This document shows, piece by piece, positions 50,462 to 58,830 of a stretch of 64,000 bases of DNA (the stretch's first letter is position 1; each line of letters begins with the position of its first letter). This DNA comes from Treponema sp. (GTDB taxonomy: Bacteria; Spirochaetota; Spirochaetia; Treponematales; Treponemataceae): the NCBI GenBank assembly GCA_016294035.1, contig JAEDCT010000013.1:4957-68956 (forward strand). The letters are read 5' to 3'. The translations under genes and the position numbers were made by a program. The notes beneath the pieces are model-generated. The model saw only the letters and a list, made by a program, of their open reading frames with translations. It ran no database searches and was not told the origin of the DNA.

Positions 50462-51388
50462 TTATGAAAGGTATTTTTTTAGTTCTTCCAGGTAATCCTT
50501 GCCTGCCTTTGACAGCATGACGTTTTTCCTTGTTATGTATCCGATTTCCATGCAGTTGAGTGTGTTCTCTGAATCACTGAATGGCACGGCAACAAAATCA
50601 TTTCCATTAAGTTCATTGCTTATAATTCCGGAACAAAGACAATATGCATTCAATCCTTTCATAAGGTTCAGGTTTGTGGCACGGTCTGTTGTTCTGATAA
50701 TTTTTGAATATTCTTTTTCTGCCAGAATTTCTTCAGCATAATAGAATGAACTTGATGCGTTCTGGTCAAACATAAGACATGGATAGTTTTTAAGGTCCTC
50801 AAATGTAAGGACATTTTGTTTTGCAAGAGGATGATTTTTCCAAAGATAAACGTATGCATTGCATGAAACCAGTTTTTCAAAAATCAGGTCATTGGCTTTG
50901 AAAACTTTTTCCAGTGCAGATCTGTTGAAGTCGCTTAAGTGAAGTATTCCTATTTCACTTCTGAGGTTTGTGACATCTTCAATTACAGTAAGGGTTCTGG
51001 TTTCGTTTATGGCAAAATCATATTCATCGGAGTTGCCGTCTGATTTTTCAATTTTTTTTACCATGTCTATGAAAGCTTTTACACAAAATGAGTAATGCTG
51101 ACAGCTTACTGAAAATTTCTTCTTTCTTTTTTTTGATGTATCAAATCTTTCGAGAAGGTTATCATATTGTGCATAAATTTGTCTGGCATATTGAAGAAAT
51201 TCCTTTCCTTCGCTGGTCAGACTTATTCCCTTGCTTGATCTGTTGAACAAGATAATGTTGAATTCTTTTTCCACATCCTTAATTGCAGAAGTCAGGGAAG
51301 GTTGAGAAACGTAAAGCTGGTCTGCTGCCTTGTTGAAAGATCCAATTTCAGAAACGCCGATAATATATTTAAGCTGTTGAAGTGTCAT
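50462..51388 (-). CDS. LysR-family transcriptional regulator
   Basis: A 308-residue LysR regulator: the winged helix-turn-helix MTLQQLKYIIGVSEIGSFNK, AADQLYVSQPSLTSAIKDVE at the N-terminus, then a two-lobe effector domain (about 90-300). The effector is unknown. On the minus strand TAAAAT (51400-51395) ends exactly 6 nt before the ATG and there is no ribosome site. It is divergent from the Rrf2 gene across 134 bp. Confidence 0.92.
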   Translation of the reverse strand: MTLQQLKYIIGVSEIGSFNKAADQLYVSQPSLTSAIKDVEKEFNIILFNRSSKGISLTSEGKEFLQYARQIYAQYDNLLERFDTSKKRKKKFSVSCQHYSFCVKAFIDMVKKIEKSDGNSDEYDFAINETRTLTVIEDVTNLRSEIGILHLSDFNRSALEKVFKANDLIFEKLVSCNAYVYLWKNHPLAKQNVLTFEDLKNYPCLMFDQNASSSFYYAEEILAEKEYSKIIRTTDRATNLNLMKGLNAYCLCSGIISNELNGNDFVAVPFSDSENTLNCMEIGYITRKNVMLSKAGKDYLEELKKYLS

Positions 51389-51425
51389 GAAACTATTTTA
51401 ACATATAAAATGAAAATTATAAATG

Positions 51426-51460
51426 CCTATCTTGGCAATAGGTAATTAAAGTCGTATAAT
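51426..51460 (+). promoter_or_regulatory. Rrf2-gene promoter with inverted repeat
   Basis: TTGGCA (51432-51437), 17 nt, TATAAT (51455-51460). An inverted repeat CCTAT (51426-51430)/ATAGG (51438-51442) brackets the -35, a likely operator for autoregulation by the Rrf2 protein. Confidence 0.65.
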
Positions 51461-51522
51461 ATAATACATCGAGGCTGCTGTATTGTAGTGTTCAATTTAA
51501 TTAAATGGAGTCGGAGTTAGTC

Positions 51523-51948
51523 ATGCTGGTTTCTACACGTGGAAGATATGCTATAAGAATTATGCTTGAATTGAGTTCTCATTCAAAGGATGACAGGGTG
51601 TCTCTTGCAGAACTTTCCAGAAATCAGGAAATTTCTTTGAAATATGCAGAGGCAATTGTTGCTTCGCTGGTAAAGTCAGGATTGCTTGAAGGACAGCGCG
51701 GAAAAAACGGGGGGTATTCTCTAGTGAAAAGTCCTTCTGAAATTTCCATTGGTGAAATTCTTAAGATTACGGAAGATTCTCTGGCTCCCGTTGCCTGCAT
51801 GGACTGTATTCCAAATAATTGCCCAAAAAAGAAAAAGTGCAGGACTCTTCCAATGTGGGAAAATCTTGGAAAAATGATATCAGACTATTTGTATGGCATT
51901 TCTCTTGAAGATCTAATGAAGGGAAACATAAAAAGTATTTCGGAATAG
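51523..51948 (+). CDS. Rrf2/IscR-type regulator with Fe-S cysteines
   Basis: A 141-residue Rrf2-family regulator: MLVSTRGRYAIRIMLELSSH, winged-helix segments KYAEAIVASLVKSGLLEGQR and KNGGYSLVKSPSEISIGEIL. A cluster-binding loop follows with Cys92, Cys95, Cys100 and Cys106 (ACMDCIPNNCPKKKKC), close to the IscR spacing. It probably senses iron-sulfur status. ATG 51523 has GGAG at 7 nt; ATG 51505 in frame has none. The vsr gene follows after 8 nt. Confidence 0.9.
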   Translation: MLVSTRGRYAIRIMLELSSHSKDDRVSLAELSRNQEISLKYAEAIVASLVKSGLLEGQRGKNGGYSLVKSPSEISIGEILKITEDSLAPVACMDCIPNNCPKKKKCRTLPMWENLGKMISDYLYGISLEDLMKGNIKSISE

Positions 51949-51956
51949 AATCTAAA

Positions 51957-52376
51957 ATGGACATGTCTTTAATAAAAAGTTCTGAAACAAAACCAGAACG
52001 TCAGATTAGAGCTGAACTTTTTAGAATGGGTTTTCGCTTCAGGAAAAATGACAGGCGTTTATTGGGAAAACCTGACATTGTTCTTCCTCATTATCATGCA
52101 GTTGTTTTTGTTAACGGATGTTTCTGGCATGCTCACGGTTGCTCTAGATTTAAAATGCCAAAGACAAATCCTGAATTCTGGAAAGAAAAATTTGAACGAA
52201 ACAAAGCCAGGGATAGGGAACAGGTTGAAAAACTCCTGAAAGAAGGCTGGAGGGTTGGCCTTGTATGGGAATGTTCAATTCTGGGAAAAAGGCGTTCTGT
52301 CAAAATCACAGATGTTGCTTCAAGAATCTGTTATTGGCTTGAAGAAGAGCCTCATGAACGATTCAGGGAATTTTGA
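51957..52376 (+). CDS. vsr: Very short patch repair endonuclease Vsr
   Basis: Vsr nicks DNA at T:G mismatches produced by deamination of 5-methylcytosine. The 139-residue protein matches the family throughout: SETKPERQIRAELFRMGFRF, LLGKPDIVLPHYHAVVFVNG (metal Asp), CFWHAHGCSRFKMPKTNPEF and GWRVGLVWEC. It usually lies next to a cytosine methylase, but the only such genes here are about 28 kb away. It is 8 nt downstream of the Rrf2 gene and convergent with the radical SAM gene. Confidence 0.92.
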   Translation: MDMSLIKSSETKPERQIRAELFRMGFRFRKNDRRLLGKPDIVLPHYHAVVFVNGCFWHAHGCSRFKMPKTNPEFWKEKFERNKARDREQVEKLLKEGWRVGLVWECSILGKRRSVKITDVASRICYWLEEEPHERFREF

Positions 52377-52400
52377 TTTCACATTTGTATTCAGGATAAA

Positions 52401-54092
52401 CTATTTGCCCTGGGTTGTTTTCCAGTCCGGACCATTTTTTGTCATGAAAATTTTGACATTGCATTTGAACTTCCTGCAGTTTTTTGCAAAAAACTGAATG
52501 TCGGTTGCATATTGACTTGCAAGGTCATCAGGATGGTATGAAAGAGATATGATTTCTTCTTTTCCTTCGTCCTGAATTCTGCTTATTGCTCCGTTCAGCA
52601 TGACAATATTTTTTGCAGCCGTAAGCAGATTCTGCCTGTTTCTTTTGTTGAATTCCTTTTCCAGAAATTCCAGCTGCAGTTTTTCAATATCTTTGTGTGG
52701 CTTGAATTCTTCATCAAGTTTTTTTGAGTCAATTCCTATGTTTCCTAAGAATTTTGAAAAGTTTTCAATCAATGAAGATGGCTTTTCATGGAATGCCTGG
52801 ACTATTGAATTGAACCATGGAACGGCTCTTCCCTGATTGTAGAATATATTGCATGCATGGCTAAGTTGTTCTGCTTTTGCAAGATTTTCCGCACTGAAAG
52901 TATCACTTTTTATTACATTGTATGGAGACTCTGAAAGAAATTCTAATCCAAGTTCATGGGCAGTTTCAAATAGGCTTGTTCCAGGCAACACGCTTAGACG
53001 GAATGTTTCAAGATTGTTAGGATACAAGGACAATGCAAAATCCATGCTCTTCTTGAATCCTTCCAGGTTGTCTTTTGGCAATCCGTATATGAGATCAAAT
53101 CCAAAAATGACACCTTCCTCATTTAATATGGCAATATTTTTTGTGAACAGCTTCTTGTTTAGGCTTCTGTTAACGTGGCGTAGAATTTCCGGATCTGCGC
53201 TTTGAAGTCCAAACTGAAGTGCACAAGGAATTTTTGTAAAGGCTTTTGCAAGTTCTCTGTCAATGAATTCTGCGCGGGCCTCAAAGTAAAAGAAAATTCC
53301 ATTTGCTTTTTTTTCTATGATTTTCAGAAGCTCAAGTGCTCTTTTTTTGCTGGCATTGTAGGTTGGGTCCAGTACAAATACCTGGCTTATTTTTTCTTTT
53401 TCAAAAAGTTCAAGTTCTTTTTCTATTCGATCCATTGGAAAATAGCGGACTTTATTTTCACCTTTGCTTTCATAGCAGTATGAACATTTGAACGGACACC
53501 CTCGTGCAAGTTCCCATAGTGCACCACCGTATTTTTTAAGATCGATTGTTCCGTCCAGGTATGGTGAGGCAAGTAGTTCCAGCTGTGGAGCTTCACCGCG
53601 TAAAAGAACAGGCATGTTGTTACCCTGTGTTTTTATTGAGTAGATTCCCTGAGGTAACTGAGAGTTTGTTGAGTCAGGGTTTTGTTCCAGAAAGTCCAGA
53701 AGTTTTACCACGGCAATTTCTCCCTCGCCAGAAATTCTATAGTCAAAGTTTTCCAGTGAAAGGGGATTTGCTGTGACTTCCGGTCCCCCTGCAATGAGGA
53801 TTGAATCTGGAAGTTTTTCTTTGATGTTTCGTGCAGTTGATTCCAGTAAAAAACGGTTCCAGACATAAACACTGAAAAGCACGTATTTTGGATTTTGCCT
53901 GATTATTGATTCAGTAAGACGTTCTTCAAAATTCTTGTCTTCCATTGTCATTACTTCAAGTTTTACGTGGACCTTGTCTTTTGTTTCTCTGCTGTTTTTG
54001 ATTGCGCTGGCTATACAGGCTGCTCCAAGTGGAAGTGCTTGAGGAGAGGATTCAATTAGTAGAGTTGTGCATATTGCCAGTGGTTTATTCAT
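52401..54092 (-). CDS. B12-binding-domain radical SAM protein
   Basis: A 563-residue enzyme. The N-terminal cobalamin-binding-like Rossmann domain (about 1-140) has LLIESSPQALPLGAACIASA and ILIAGGPEVTANP. The radical SAM core has the CxxxCxxC cluster motif ELARGCPFKCSYCYESKG (Cys at about 206, 210, 213) and FGLQSADPEILRHVNR. The substrate is unknown; relatives act on lipids, tRNA or peptides. ATG 54092 is the first plausible start, only 11 nt after the T-run of the upstream terminator, with a weak GGA site. Confidence 0.85.
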   Translation of the reverse strand: MNKPLAICTTLLIESSPQALPLGAACIASAIKNSRETKDKVHVKLEVMTMEDKNFEERLTESIIRQNPKYVLFSVYVWNRFLLESTARNIKEKLPDSILIAGGPEVTANPLSLENFDYRISGEGEIAVVKLLDFLEQNPDSTNSQLPQGIYSIKTQGNNMPVLLRGEAPQLELLASPYLDGTIDLKKYGGALWELARGCPFKCSYCYESKGENKVRYFPMDRIEKELELFEKEKISQVFVLDPTYNASKKRALELLKIIEKKANGIFFYFEARAEFIDRELAKAFTKIPCALQFGLQSADPEILRHVNRSLNKKLFTKNIAILNEEGVIFGFDLIYGLPKDNLEGFKKSMDFALSLYPNNLETFRLSVLPGTSLFETAHELGLEFLSESPYNVIKSDTFSAENLAKAEQLSHACNIFYNQGRAVPWFNSIVQAFHEKPSSLIENFSKFLGNIGIDSKKLDEEFKPHKDIEKLQLEFLEKEFNKRNRQNLLTAAKNIVMLNGAISRIQDEGKEEIISLSYHPDDLASQYATDIQFFAKNCRKFKCNVKIFMTKNGPDWKTTQGK

Positions 54093-54102
54093 TGTTGTAT
54101 CC

Positions 54103-54143
54103 AAAAAAAACAAGCAGCCGAAAGAAAAAATTACGGCTGCTTG
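54103..54143 (-). terminator. Strong terminator abutting the radical SAM start
   Basis: On the minus strand CAAGCAGCCG (54143-54134) pairs perfectly with CGGCTGCTTG (54120-54111) over a 13-nt loop, followed by T8 (54110-54103). It ends the GlsB/YeaQ gene. The radical SAM ATG lies 11 nt beyond the T-run. Confidence 0.9.
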
Positions 54144-54177
54144 TTTGTGTTTATTTTATACCAGGTTGATTTTGCTC

Positions 54178-54423
54178 CTAGAATTTCTTTCCCCAAATTG
54201 CACGGCAGATTACGATGAGAAGACATGTGCCTGCAATTGAGCAAACAATTCCAAGAATTCCACTTCCTATTCCCAGAACATTACCGATAGCAGATCCCAA
54301 TGCTGAACCGATAATACCAATAAGACAGTTTACCCAGAAACCGTGTTTGCTTTTCATTATAAGTCCAGCAATCCAGCCAATGAGTGCACCAGTAAGAATA
54401 GCGATAAGAATAGCAATAAGCAT
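54178..54423 (-). CDS. GlsB/YeaQ/YmgE stress-response membrane protein
   Basis: An 81-residue protein with three hydrophobic, Gly-rich helices (TGALIGWIAGLIMKSKHGFW, NCLIGIIGSALGSAIGN and a third ending in AIWGKKF). It belongs to the small transglycosylase-associated or stress-induced family. The exact role is unknown; members are induced by envelope or acid stress. An AGGAGGG ribosome site and TATAAT precede it; a strong terminator follows. Confidence 0.9.
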   Translation of the reverse strand: MLIAILIAILTGALIGWIAGLIMKSKHGFWVNCLIGIIGSALGSAIGNVLGIGSGILGIVCSIAGTCLLIVICRAIWGKKF

Positions 54424-54507
54424 TTTTCCCTCCTAAGAAGTATTATTATATAGTAAGTATAACACGAATTTACGAAATTACATATTTATATTTAAAATGT
54501 GAATGAG

Positions 54508-56124
54508 TTAAGGGGTGCCGGTCAACCTGGCTGCAATTTTTGTTGCTGCATTTTCACCATCCATGGCACTGCTGACGATTCCACCGGCATATCCGGATCC
54601 TTCTCCGGCAGGGTAAAGGTTTCCAATTGAGACTGATTCGTAGCTTTCTTTATCCCTGCAGATTCTAACAGGTGTGCTTGTTCTTGTTTCGCTTGCAATT
54701 AAAATACAATCATCAGAAATAAAGCCTTTCATTTTTCTGTTGATGTCCCTGAACCCTTTTTCTAGTCTTCGTCTAATTTGATCTGGCAGCCATTTGTCAA
54801 GACGCGATGGAACTACTCCGGCGCTGTAACTTGTTGGTGGAAGTGACAAGCTGTCCTTGTGCTCAAGAAAATCTTTTATTTTCTGTGCAGGAGCCATTTG
54901 CCCGTTCCCGTTCTGAAATGTGATTTTTTCAATCCATCGTCTGAACAAGAGCCCTGCCATAACTTCTGTCCCAAATTCTTTTTCTGCTTCTTTTTTGAAT
55001 TCATCCGGAATATCTTCTGGTCTTGTTTCCACAACGATTGCTGAATTGCTCCACCTGCTGTTTCTTCCGGCTGCAGACATTCCATTTACAACAAGTCCAT
55101 CTGGTTCTGTTGAGCTTGGAACAACAAATCCTCCGGGACACATACAGAAACTGTAGACTCCTCGTTCTTCCTGCTGTGTTACGACTCTGTATTCCGCTGC
55201 TTCAAGGTTTTCTTTTTGTCCGTGAAACTGAATCTTGTCAATGAGCTCTCTTGGGTGTTCAACTCTTACTCCAACTGCAAAAGTTTTTGCTTCAAGATTT
55301 TCCGGTGCAAGGTGTGAAATCATTTCGTATACTTGAAAGGAAGAATGTCCCGTTGCAAGAAGAATTGCATCTGCAGTAAAAGATTTTTTTTCTCCAGTCT
55401 TAACATTTTCTGTTTTGATGCCCTCTGCTGTTTTTTTTCCATTAGAATCCTTTTCAATAATCAGATCAGTGCATTTTGTGTCAAAGTAGAATTCGCATCC
55501 CATTGAAATCAAAAAATTTCTCATGTTATTGATTATTGCAGGCAGCTTGTTTGTTCCGATGTGGGGATGTGCATCTGTGGTGATTTTTTTGTCTGCTCCA
55601 AAATGATGGAATATATTCATGATCTGAGGAATGCTTCCCTTTTTGTTGCTTCGGGTGTAAAGCTTTCCGTCGCTGAAGGTTCCGGCTCCACCTTCTCCAA
55701 AACAGTAGTTTGAGTTTTCATCAACAATTCCTTTTGTGCTGATTTGTGCAATATCGCGCTTTCTCTGGTCTGTCTTTGATCCTCTTTCAATGATTATGGA
55801 TTTTATTCCCTTTTCCAAAAGCTTAAGTGCGCCAAATAATCCTGCAGGTCCTGAGCCAATAATCAGAACAGATTTTGTGCCATCAGCTTTTTTCCATTCC
55901 GGGATTTTAAATTCATCCTCTGGAGCTTCTCCAATGTAAATCTTGTATCTAAGAAAAAACTTGACCTGTCTTCTTCGTGCATCAATGGATTTTTTTATGA
56001 AAACTTCAGAAAAATTTTCTTCATGTATGCCTTGCTTTTCAAGTTCCTGTTTCAGCATATTGTGAATATATCTTGAGTCCTTTTCTTTGTCTGGCGTAAT
56101 CTGAATGGAAATTTCTTTTTGCAT
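54508..56124 (-). CDS. FAD-dependent dehydrogenase (COG2509-like)
   Basis: A 538-residue flavoprotein. After an N-terminal domain (1-95) comes the dinucleotide-binding motif VLIIGSGPAGLFGALKLLEK (about 92-111), then ENSNYCFGEGGAGTFSDGKL, an internal ADAILLATGHS, and the C-terminal FAD motif GNLYPAGEGSGYAGGIVSSA. It matches the uncharacterised dehydrogenase family of anaerobes. The substrate is unknown. TAAAAT (56136-56131) ends 6 nt before the ATG without a ribosome site, so it is probably leaderless. It is divergent from the RNA methyltransferase gene, also leaderless, with a 73-bp gap. Confidence 0.88.
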   Translation of the reverse strand: MQKEISIQITPDKEKDSRYIHNMLKQELEKQGIHEENFSEVFIKKSIDARRRQVKFFLRYKIYIGEAPEDEFKIPEWKKADGTKSVLIIGSGPAGLFGALKLLEKGIKSIIIERGSKTDQRKRDIAQISTKGIVDENSNYCFGEGGAGTFSDGKLYTRSNKKGSIPQIMNIFHHFGADKKITTDAHPHIGTNKLPAIINNMRNFLISMGCEFYFDTKCTDLIIEKDSNGKKTAEGIKTENVKTGEKKSFTADAILLATGHSSFQVYEMISHLAPENLEAKTFAVGVRVEHPRELIDKIQFHGQKENLEAAEYRVVTQQEERGVYSFCMCPGGFVVPSSTEPDGLVVNGMSAAGRNSRWSNSAIVVETRPEDIPDEFKKEAEKEFGTEVMAGLLFRRWIEKITFQNGNGQMAPAQKIKDFLEHKDSLSLPPTSYSAGVVPSRLDKWLPDQIRRRLEKGFRDINRKMKGFISDDCILIASETRTSTPVRICRDKESYESVSIGNLYPAGEGSGYAGGIVSSAMDGENAATKIAARLTGTP

Positions 56125-56161
56125 GAAAATATTTTAGTGGAGATTGGGAATATAGTCCACG

Positions 56162-56191
56162 TTGAATATTCTGCCAAATAGATTGTATAAT
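56162..56191 (+). promoter_or_regulatory. Leaderless-type promoter of the RNA methyltransferase gene
   Basis: TTGAAT (56162-56167), an 18-nt spacer and TATAAT (56186-56191), then 6 nt to the ATG at 56198. No ribosome site is present. Confidence 0.65.
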
Positions 56192-56197
56192 TTAATC

Positions 56198-56968
56198 ATG
56201 AAAAATACACAGAGAAATGAACTTGCTGTTTGCGGATTTGCTGCAGTTAAAATACTTGAAAAAAATAACTATCATAAAATTTCACGCCTTTATATTTCAG
56301 AAGAAAAAGCACCGCTGTTTGGCGGCCTGTGCAAGAAAATGGCTCAGGACAAAAAGCCTTATAATAGGGTTAAGGACGAAAAGGAGCTTGAAAAGTTGTG
56401 TGGCAGTGTTCACCACCAGGGAGTCGTTGCAATGATTCACTCTCCAGAAATTCAGCCCCTTACCAAGTCTATTACTAATTCCTGGGTTGAGGAAAAGCAG
56501 AGTGCCATTATTCTTGACCGCGTTGGAAATGCAAACAATCTTGGTGCAATCGTCAGAAGTGCAGCTTTCTTTGGAATCAAGAATATTGTTATACCTCTGG
56601 ATGAAGCTCAGTCTTCTGTTACAACCAGCTCTTATCGTGTTGCAGAAGGAGGAATGGAATTTGTGAATATTTATTCAGTCAAATCAATTTCATATTTGCT
56701 AAAGGATATGGAAGGTAAAATGGTCAGGTTTGGAACTTCCCTGAATGCAAAGAGAACTGTTTCTCAAATGTCATCGCTAAAAGGTGACAAAGGAGCTATT
56801 GTTGTTCTTGGAAATGAGGAGCAGGGAATTAGCCATGAAGTTGAAGAAAACTGCGACTATCTTGTTATCATTCCATATTGGGGAATGAGTGAGGGAAAGG
56901 CCAGTGCTGTTGACAGTTTGAATGTTGCCCAGGCTTCTTCTGTAATCATGTATGAATTGTCAAAGTAA
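56198..56968 (+). CDS. TrmH/SpoU-family RNA methyltransferase
   Basis: A 256-residue SPOUT enzyme that should 2'-O-methylate rRNA or tRNA. The N-terminal substrate-binding part (1-95) contains HHQGVVAMI. The knot motifs are AIILDRVGNANNLGAIVRSA (motif 1), VVLGNEEQGIS (motif 2) and IPYWGMSEGKASAVDSLNVA (motif 3). The target nucleotide is not predictable. ATG 56198 is used because of the consensus -10 six nt upstream. The PAP2 gene follows 26 nt later. Confidence 0.92.
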   Translation: MKNTQRNELAVCGFAAVKILEKNNYHKISRLYISEEKAPLFGGLCKKMAQDKKPYNRVKDEKELEKLCGSVHHQGVVAMIHSPEIQPLTKSITNSWVEEKQSAIILDRVGNANNLGAIVRSAAFFGIKNIVIPLDEAQSSVTTSSYRVAEGGMEFVNIYSVKSISYLLKDMEGKMVRFGTSLNAKRTVSQMSSLKGDKGAIVVLGNEEQGISHEVEENCDYLVIIPYWGMSEGKASAVDSLNVAQASSVIMYELSK

Positions 56969-56994
56969 TATTTTTTTATTTTGGTGGATAAAAA

Positions 56995-57822
56995 ATGAAT
57001 TTTAAAAAAAATGTAATTGTTTTTGTGCTTGCTGTTTTTTCTGTTTTTCATGGTGTGGCTCAGGATTTTCCATTTGCTCTGGACAAGACCTGGGATTCAG
57101 TAATGCTCGGGTCTTCTGCTGTGTTTGCCGGTGGCGGATATTTGTGGTCAAAGAAGGCTGATCTTCCTGAATTTAGCTCAAGATCAGTTGATATTGATGA
57201 TGTGAATCCACTGGACAGGCATTTTGCCTGCGGTTACAACGAGAATCTTGATCTTGTTTCTGATGTGGGTCTTGTTTCGGTTCTTGCAGGTGTTCCTCTG
57301 GCATTCTACGGATACAAGATGTATGACGGTGATCTTTCTTTCAGCAATGGCATTACCCTTGCAGCAATGTATGCCGAGTCTTTGCTTTTTGTTCAAGGTG
57401 CAAAATATACTGCAAAGGTTCTGGTTCATCGTGTAAGGCCATACATGTATTTTGATGGTGTTCCAGATGACTGGGAAGATGATAATGGTTTTCAGTTCTC
57501 ATTTTTTAGCGGCCACGCATCTACTGTTTTCATGACAGCGGGTTTTATGACATATACATTTTCCAAGATATATCCTGATTCAGAACTTAAGATTCCCGTT
57601 ATTGTTACTTCCTATTCACTTGCGGCATGTGTCAGCTTGCTTCGTGTTGCTTCCGGATGCCATTTTGTTTCTGATATTGCTGTGGGGGCTCTTTTTGGAA
57701 CACTGGTTGGTTATGGAATTCCAATGATTCATACTCGCTTTGCCGAAAAGAAAATCCACGAAAAGGGTGATGTTGCAATTATGCCGTCAGCTTCCGGAAT
57801 CAGTTTCAGAATGTATCTGTAA
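56995..57822 (+). CDS. PAP2-family phosphatase, secreted or membrane
   Basis: A 275-residue protein with a signal peptide (1-22, VAQD) and the three acid phosphatase motifs: KVLVHRVRPYM (KX6RP), FFSGHAST (variant of PSGH) and LRVASGCHFVSDIAVG (catalytic His, Asp). It probably dephosphorylates lipid phosphates or undecaprenyl pyrophosphate at the periplasmic face. Only a few further membrane helices are evident, so it may be mainly periplasmic. The ribosome site is weak (GGTGG). A strong terminator follows. Confidence 0.9.
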   Translation: MNFKKNVIVFVLAVFSVFHGVAQDFPFALDKTWDSVMLGSSAVFAGGGYLWSKKADLPEFSSRSVDIDDVNPLDRHFACGYNENLDLVSDVGLVSVLAGVPLAFYGYKMYDGDLSFSNGITLAAMYAESLLFVQGAKYTAKVLVHRVRPYMYFDGVPDDWEDDNGFQFSFFSGHASTVFMTAGFMTYTFSKIYPDSELKIPVIVTSYSLAACVSLLRVASGCHFVSDIAVGALFGTLVGYGIPMIHTRFAEKKIHEKGDVAIMPSASGISFRMYL

Positions 57823-57833
57823 AATTGTCATGG

Positions 57834-57870
57834 GCCTTGTTTTGTGTTCCCGTTGAAACAAGGCTTTTTT
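57834..57870 (+). terminator. Terminator overlapping the next promoter
   Basis: GCCTTGTTT (57834-57842) pairs perfectly with AAACAAGGC (57856-57864), then T6. The -35 of the next gene (TTGAAA, 57853-57858) lies in the descending arm. Confidence 0.9.
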
Positions 57871-57881
57871 CTAATTATAAT
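57853..57881 (+). promoter_or_regulatory. Leaderless-type promoter of the GerMN gene
   Basis: TTGAAA (57853-57858), 17 nt, TATAAT (57876-57881), then exactly 6 nt to the ATG at 57888. Confidence 0.75.
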
Positions 57882-57887
57882 TAAGAC

Positions 57888-58742
57888 ATGTCGGAAAAGA
57901 AAAATAACAATAAGAAACCTACGGGTCTTGGTTTTGCACTCTGGATTCTTGCAGCACTTATTATCCTGGTGCTTTTTTTAATCAATCAGAATAGAATCTC
58001 CACAAATTTGAAGGCAACCGGATTCCTCAAGAAAACAATGGGTGAAAATCCTGAGTTTGTTGAAAAATCAGATGAATCATCAGCCATAGAAAAAAATGAT
58101 GTTCAGCCAATTGTTGAGCCAAGGACTGTTGAAATCGATCTGGGAGTTGAATCCTCTGGCAGTGAGGGACAGAATGTAAGACCCCAGAGCAAGAGCGCTG
58201 TTGAATCAATTGAACAGAAACGTTCTACACAAAAAAATCTTGAGTCTGAAAAAATTGCCGTTGAAAAGAAAGAGCCGGCAGTAAAAAAAGATACTGTTGT
58301 GAAGACAGATGCTCAGGGCAAGACAATGAAAATCAAGCTTTATTTCATGACTATTTCTTCCAGTGGATCTGTTTCAAGACGAGAAATTACCCGCGTAATG
58401 AAGAAAAGTGACAGTCCGCTGGTTGATGCAATCAACGCAATTATCCGCGGACCAAGCATTGAAGAAGAAAAAACCGGATGCAGAACTCTTGTTTCAAGCG
58501 GAACAAAGTTGATTGGTGCTTCTGTTAGAAATGGGACTGCCGTACTGAATTTTTCCGGTGAGTTTGAATTCAATCAGTATGGATCAGAAGGACTTATCGG
58601 TCAGCTGCAGCAGGTTGTCTTTACTGCAACTGCATTCAATACTGTAAAGAATGTTCAGATTTTGATTGATGGTGAAAAGAAAGAATACCTTGGAAGTGAG
58701 GGTGTCTGGATCGGAACCCCATTGACTAGAAATAATTTCTAG
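57888..58742 (+). CDS. GerMN-domain protein with membrane anchor
   Basis: A 284-residue protein with an N-terminal membrane anchor (about 15-33), a long charged low-complexity linker (about 45-145; Lys, Glu, Val-rich) and a C-terminal GerMN domain (about 148-280). The domain shows MKIKLYFMTISSSGSVSRRE, NAIIRGPSIEEEKTGCRTLV and GTAVLNFSGEFEFNQYGSEG. GerMN domains occur in sporulation and envelope proteins; here an envelope role is likely since no sporulation genes are seen. Transcription is probably leaderless from the promoter inside the preceding terminator. Confidence 0.85.
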   Translation: MSEKKNNNKKPTGLGFALWILAALIILVLFLINQNRISTNLKATGFLKKTMGENPEFVEKSDESSAIEKNDVQPIVEPRTVEIDLGVESSGSEGQNVRPQSKSAVESIEQKRSTQKNLESEKIAVEKKEPAVKKDTVVKTDAQGKTMKIKLYFMTISSSGSVSRREITRVMKKSDSPLVDAINAIIRGPSIEEEKTGCRTLVSSGTKLIGASVRNGTAVLNFSGEFEFNQYGSEGLIGQLQQVVFTATAFNTVKNVQILIDGEKKEYLGSEGVWIGTPLTRNNF

Positions 58743-58784
58743 TTTTTTTAAGATGTTTTAGTGCTTATTATTTTCCCATTATAG

Positions 58785-58830
58785 TGATCCGGGTCTGCAT
58801 TAAGCTGCGTAAAACCGGATCATTTTTTTT
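58785..58830. terminator. Bidirectional terminator between convergent genes
   Basis: TGATCCGG (58785-58792) pairs perfectly with CCGGATCA (58815-58822), followed by T8 on the plus strand. The convergent minus-strand gene stops at 58829. The 22-nt loop is long. Confidence 0.7.
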
